In this document: positions 61,417-64,000 of the stretch, piece by piece
Numbering within the stretch: position 1 is the first letter of the stretch
Layout of the letters: the number at the start of each line of letters is the position of its first letter
Source of the DNA: Halanaerobium saccharolyticum
GTDB taxonomy: Bacteria; Bacillota; Halanaerobiia; Halanaerobiales; Halanaerobiaceae
Assembly: GCF_003259895.1 (NCBI RefSeq)
Contig: NZ_QLME01000012.1
Span: 1 to 64,000 of the forward strand
DNA length: 64,000 bases
Direction of reading: 5' to 3'
Notes under the pieces: generated by a model
Databases searched by the model: none
The model's input: only the letters and a program-made list of their open reading frames with translations
What the model was told of the DNA's origin: nothing
Made by a program: the position numbers and the translations under genes

Positions 61417-62409
61417 ATGAGCGAAAATATATTAGAAGTCAAAAACTTAAAAGCATATTATGATATTCTAAAAGGACAGGTCAAAGCAGTAGACGATATA
61501 ACTTTCACCTTAAAAAAGGGCGAAATTCTAGGGCTGGCGGGAGAATCCGGCTGTGGTAAAAGCACCCTGGCCAGCACTTTTATTTCCAGAAAAAAACCTC
61601 TCAAGTATATTTCGGGTGAGGTTGATCTGGTTGGTCATCAGATTATGGAGATGAGTGAAAAAGAATTTAAAAAACTCCGCTTAAGAACAATTTCCTTAAT
61701 TCCCCAGTATGCTCTTGATGCTTTTTCTCCAACTAAAAAGATAAAAACATACATTGCAGATCTGGCGAGACAGCATGGAGTTAAAACAGATAAAAAATTT
61801 TTTGATAAGGTAAAAGAACGGCTGGATCTGGTTAATCTTGATGAATCAGTTTTAAATAGATATTCAATTGAACTTTCAGGTGGTATGAAACAGAGAGTAA
61901 TTATGGTTATTTCTACAATTTTGGATCCGGAATTTTTAATTGCGGATGAGATAACTTCAGCTTTAGATGTAAGTTCTCAGCGCTTTGTAGCAACAATGCT
62001 GGCTAACCTGCGGGATTTAGAGATAATCGGTTCTGCCATGTTTATTACTCATGATTTATCTATTTTATATCAGATAGCAGACCGAATCATGATTATGTAT
62101 GCCGGTAATTTTGCTGAAATAGGACCAACAGATGAGATTGTTGAAAATCCCCGTCATCCGTATACCAGAGCCTTAATTGATTCTCTACCGAAAGTGGGTA
62201 TTCAGTATAAGGATAAACGTTTATCAGGGATTGAAGGAACTCCACCTCATCTGCTGAATATTGGTGAGGGCTGTCGCTTTAGACACCGCTGTCCTTATTC
62301 AATTGAAAAATGTGAAGAAACTCCACCAAGGGAAAAGGTAGCAGAAGGACATTTCGTTTCCTGCTGGAGATGGAAAGAGTTAGGAAGTGATTTAAGTGGA
62401 AAAAAATAA
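61417..62409 (+). CDS. oligosaccharide/oligopeptide ABC transporter ATPase (OppD/DppD family)
   Basis: Walker A GESGCGKS, Q-loop LIPQYALDAFSP, signature LSGGMKQR, Walker B FLIADEITSALD and H-loop ITHD are present. The Pro usually found in DEPT is replaced by Ile, a change seen in other oligosaccharide-type Opp ATPases. The C-terminal cysteine cluster CRFRHRC...C...C is kept. Both GTG 61414 and ATG 61417 are possible; GAGGGAG at 61401-61407 suits ATG slightly better. It overlaps the next gene by 14 bases. Confidence 0.91.
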   Translation: MSENILEVKNLKAYYDILKGQVKAVDDITFTLKKGEILGLAGESGCGKSTLASTFISRKKPLKYISGEVDLVGHQIMEMSEKEFKKLRLRTISLIPQYALDAFSPTKKIKTYIADLARQHGVKTDKKFFDKVKERLDLVNLDESVLNRYSIELSGGMKQRVIMVISTILDPEFLIADEITSALDVSSQRFVATMLANLRDLEIIGSAMFITHDLSILYQIADRIMIMYAGNFAEIGPTDEIVENPRHPYTRALIDSLPKVGIQYKDKRLSGIEGTPPHLLNIGEGCRFRHRCPYSIEKCEETPPREKVAEGHFVSCWRWKELGSDLSGKK

Positions 62410-63319
62410 TGAGATAGTAATGTCAGTTCAGGGGTTATCCAAGGTTTTTAAAAGTGGTATTTTAAATCCTGAATATACTGTAGCTGCAAAAGATATTTCT
62501 TTTGATATTGAAAAGGGTAAAATTATTTCTCTGATTGGAGAAAGTGGTAGTGGAAAAACAACAGTCGGTAAATTGATTTTGAAGCTGATTAAACTTTCCG
62601 AAGGTGAAATCATTTATAAAGGTAAAAATATTTCAGAAATTGAAGATAAAGAGGAGACTAAAGAATATTATCGAAGAGTTCAGGGTATTTTTCAGGATCC
62701 CTTTGCAACTTTTAATCCTCTTTACCGGGTAGATCGAGTTTTTGATATGATTTTTGATTCTTTTGAGCTGGGATTTGAAGATAAGGATCAGGCAATTAGA
62801 GATGCATTATATGATGTAAACTTAAATCCAGATCGTACTTTAGGTAAGTTTCCGCATCAGTTAAGTGGGGGACAGCTGCAGAGGCTGTTGATTGCCCGGG
62901 CACTTTTGATGGATGTTGATGTTTTAATAGCAGATGAGTTAATCAGTATGTTAGATGCATCAACCAGAATCGGAGTCTTAAACTTACTGGTAGAATCCTG
63001 TAAAAAACATGGAATGGCAGTAATCTTTATTACCCATGACCTTAACTTAGGCTATTATATTTCAGATAAATCTCTTATTATGTATAAAGGCCGTCTGGTT
63101 GAAAGAGGAGACACCAAAAAGATTTATGAGAACGCAACTCATCCCTATACTCAGATGTTATTTGAAGCTGTACCAGAGATTGGAGAACGATGGGATCCAG
63201 ACGAAGAATTTTTACCGGAACAGGTAGTAAAAGATGTTAAAGAATTCTACCAGGAAAATGAAGGTAAAGGTTTTGTGGAAATTGAAGAAGATCACAGTGT
63301 ATTATTTAGTGATAAGTAG
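62396..63319 (+). CDS. oligosaccharide/oligopeptide ABC transporter ATPase (OppF/DppF family)
   Basis: Second ATPase subunit, 307 residues. Walker A GESGSGKT, Q-loop FQDPFATFNPLYRV, signature LSGGQLQR, Walker B VLIADELISMLD and H-loop ITHD. As in its partner, the DEPT motif is altered (DELI). It lacks the C-terminal cysteine cluster of the OppF at 7980 and ends with an acidic tail. It starts with GTG 62396 behind AGGAAG inside the previous gene, so the two ATPases are coupled. Confidence 0.91.
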   Translation: MEKNNEIVMSVQGLSKVFKSGILNPEYTVAAKDISFDIEKGKIISLIGESGSGKTTVGKLILKLIKLSEGEIIYKGKNISEIEDKEETKEYYRRVQGIFQDPFATFNPLYRVDRVFDMIFDSFELGFEDKDQAIRDALYDVNLNPDRTLGKFPHQLSGGQLQRLLIARALLMDVDVLIADELISMLDASTRIGVLNLLVESCKKHGMAVIFITHDLNLGYYISDKSLIMYKGRLVERGDTKKIYENATHPYTQMLFEAVPEIGERWDPDEEFLPEQVVKDVKEFYQENEGKGFVEIEEDHSVLFSDK

Positions 63320-63414
63320 TTTTAATCTATTAAAATAACTTGCTAAATAATTTCCATATATTAATTATAATAGATGCCGATAGATGATAATTGAAATTTA
63401 GAGGAGGCAGTTGA

Positions 63415-64000
63415 ATGGCAAAGATAATATTTCCCGAAGATTTTGAGTGGGGGGCTGCTACAGCATCCTATCAAATTGAGGGAGCGTACAATGAAGATGG
63501 TAAGGGTGAATCAATCTGGGATAGATTTACCCATCAAAAAGGTAATATAGTAAATAATGATACAGGTGATGTAGCCTGTGATCATTATCATCGCTATCAA
63601 GAAGATGTGGAGTTAATGAAGGAGCTGGGACTGGACAGCTATCGTTTTTCTATAGCCTGGCCCCGCATTTTACCGGCAGGTAAAGGAAAAATTAATCAAA
63701 AAGGGATTGATTTTTATAAAAGTTTAGTTGACCAGCTTTTAAAAGCTGGTATTGAACCCTCTGCAACTCTTTATCACTGGGACTTACCGCAGAAGCTGCA
63801 GGACAATGGGGGCTGGGAAAATAGAGATACAGCTAAATATTTTGATGAATATGCTCAGATAATGTATAGAGAGCTTGGAGATTTGATTCCACGCTGGATA
63901 ACTCATAATGAACCAATGGTGGTCTCAATGGTTGGAAATTTATGGGGAGAACATGCTCCCGGCTTTAAAGATTATCAGAAAGCACTCCAGGTTGCGCATA
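63415..64000 (+). CDS. beta-glucosidase, glycoside hydrolase family 1 (partial, runs off the window)
   Basis: The first 195 codons of a GH1 enzyme, normally about 450. It opens with the family signature FPEDFEWGAATASYQIEGA (about residues 6-24). DHYHRYQEDVELMKELGLDSYRFSIAWPRI and YHWDLPQ follow, then the acid/base motif THNEP near residue 164. The nucleophile motif (TENG) lies beyond the window. There is no signal peptide, so it would hydrolyse imported beta-glucosides in the cytoplasm. ATG 63415 follows GAGGAGG. It lies 95 bases after the second opp operon's last gene without a visible terminator. Confidence 0.95.
   Translation, partial: MAKIIFPEDFEWGAATASYQIEGAYNEDGKGESIWDRFTHQKGNIVNNDTGDVACDHYHRYQEDVELMKELGLDSYRFSIAWPRILPAGKGKINQKGIDFYKSLVDQLLKAGIEPSATLYHWDLPQKLQDNGGWENRDTAKYFDEYAQIMYRELGDLIPRWITHNEPMVVSMVGNLWGEHAPGFKDYQKALQVAH

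Overview
The window is low-GC, densely coded DNA with the look of an anaerobic, sugar-fermenting Firmicute. Many genes start with TTG or GTG behind strong Shine-Dalgarno sequences. Sugar ABC importers, glycosidases, a [4Fe-4S] ferredoxin, an S-box riboswitch and SprA- and DegV-like proteins fit a Halanaerobium-type organism. That placement is an inference from gene content, not from a database match. No rRNA, tRNA, CRISPR array or intact insertion sequence was seen.

Layout: (1) 185-1048, class II fructose-bisphosphate aldolase. (2) 1163-17265, a YesM/YesN two-component pair divergent from an Opp-type oligosaccharide importer, followed by a GH38 alpha-mannosidase, a HAD phosphatase, an NPP1-like protein and a heparinase-like toroid protein. 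(3) 17267-23128, a decayed flavin oxidoreductase gene, degV, an AraC regulator divergent from a GH4 alpha-galactosidase (melA) with an MFS transporter, and a SprA-like protein. (4) 23307-34029, galactose use: ROK regulator, galE, galK, then a histidine kinase fused to a degenerate ABC-ATPase domain, an ANTAR response regulator, a terminator-bearing leader, an AraFGH-like importer and an aldose-epimerase-like protein. (5) 34069-38433, an AraC regulator divergent from a DUF5107-TPR protein. (6) 38823-45234, a LacI regulator, a sugar ABC importer and a GH42 beta-galactosidase, with three identical operators. (7) 45301-47183, ferredoxin, an ORF-less group II intron lying against its terminator, and a DAACS symporter. 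(8) 47475-53566, MurNAc recycling: murQ, a PTS EIIBC, mupG-like, an RpiR regulator and a secreted GH3 enzyme. (9) 53575-56218, SAM riboswitch, metY and metA. (10) 56280-64000, a LacI regulator divergent from a second Opp-type importer and a GH1 beta-glucosidase that runs off the window.

Most of the window is a chain of loci that each pair a regulator, an importer and a hydrolase for a different glycan: mannosides, alpha- and beta-galactosides, beta-glucosides and peptidoglycan sugars. Galactose released by MelA and the GH42 enzyme could enter GalK/GalE metabolism. The AraF-like receptor keeps most sugar-contact residues of E. coli AraF but lacks its hinge proline, so galactose is a plausible ligand.

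The most unusual system is at 26830-33054. A non-catalytic copy of the importer's own ATPase domain is grafted onto a histidine kinase. Its partner regulator has an RNA-binding ANTAR domain, and the likely RNA target is the terminator in front of the importer operon. This suggests that importer state is sensed directly and passed on as transcription antitermination.
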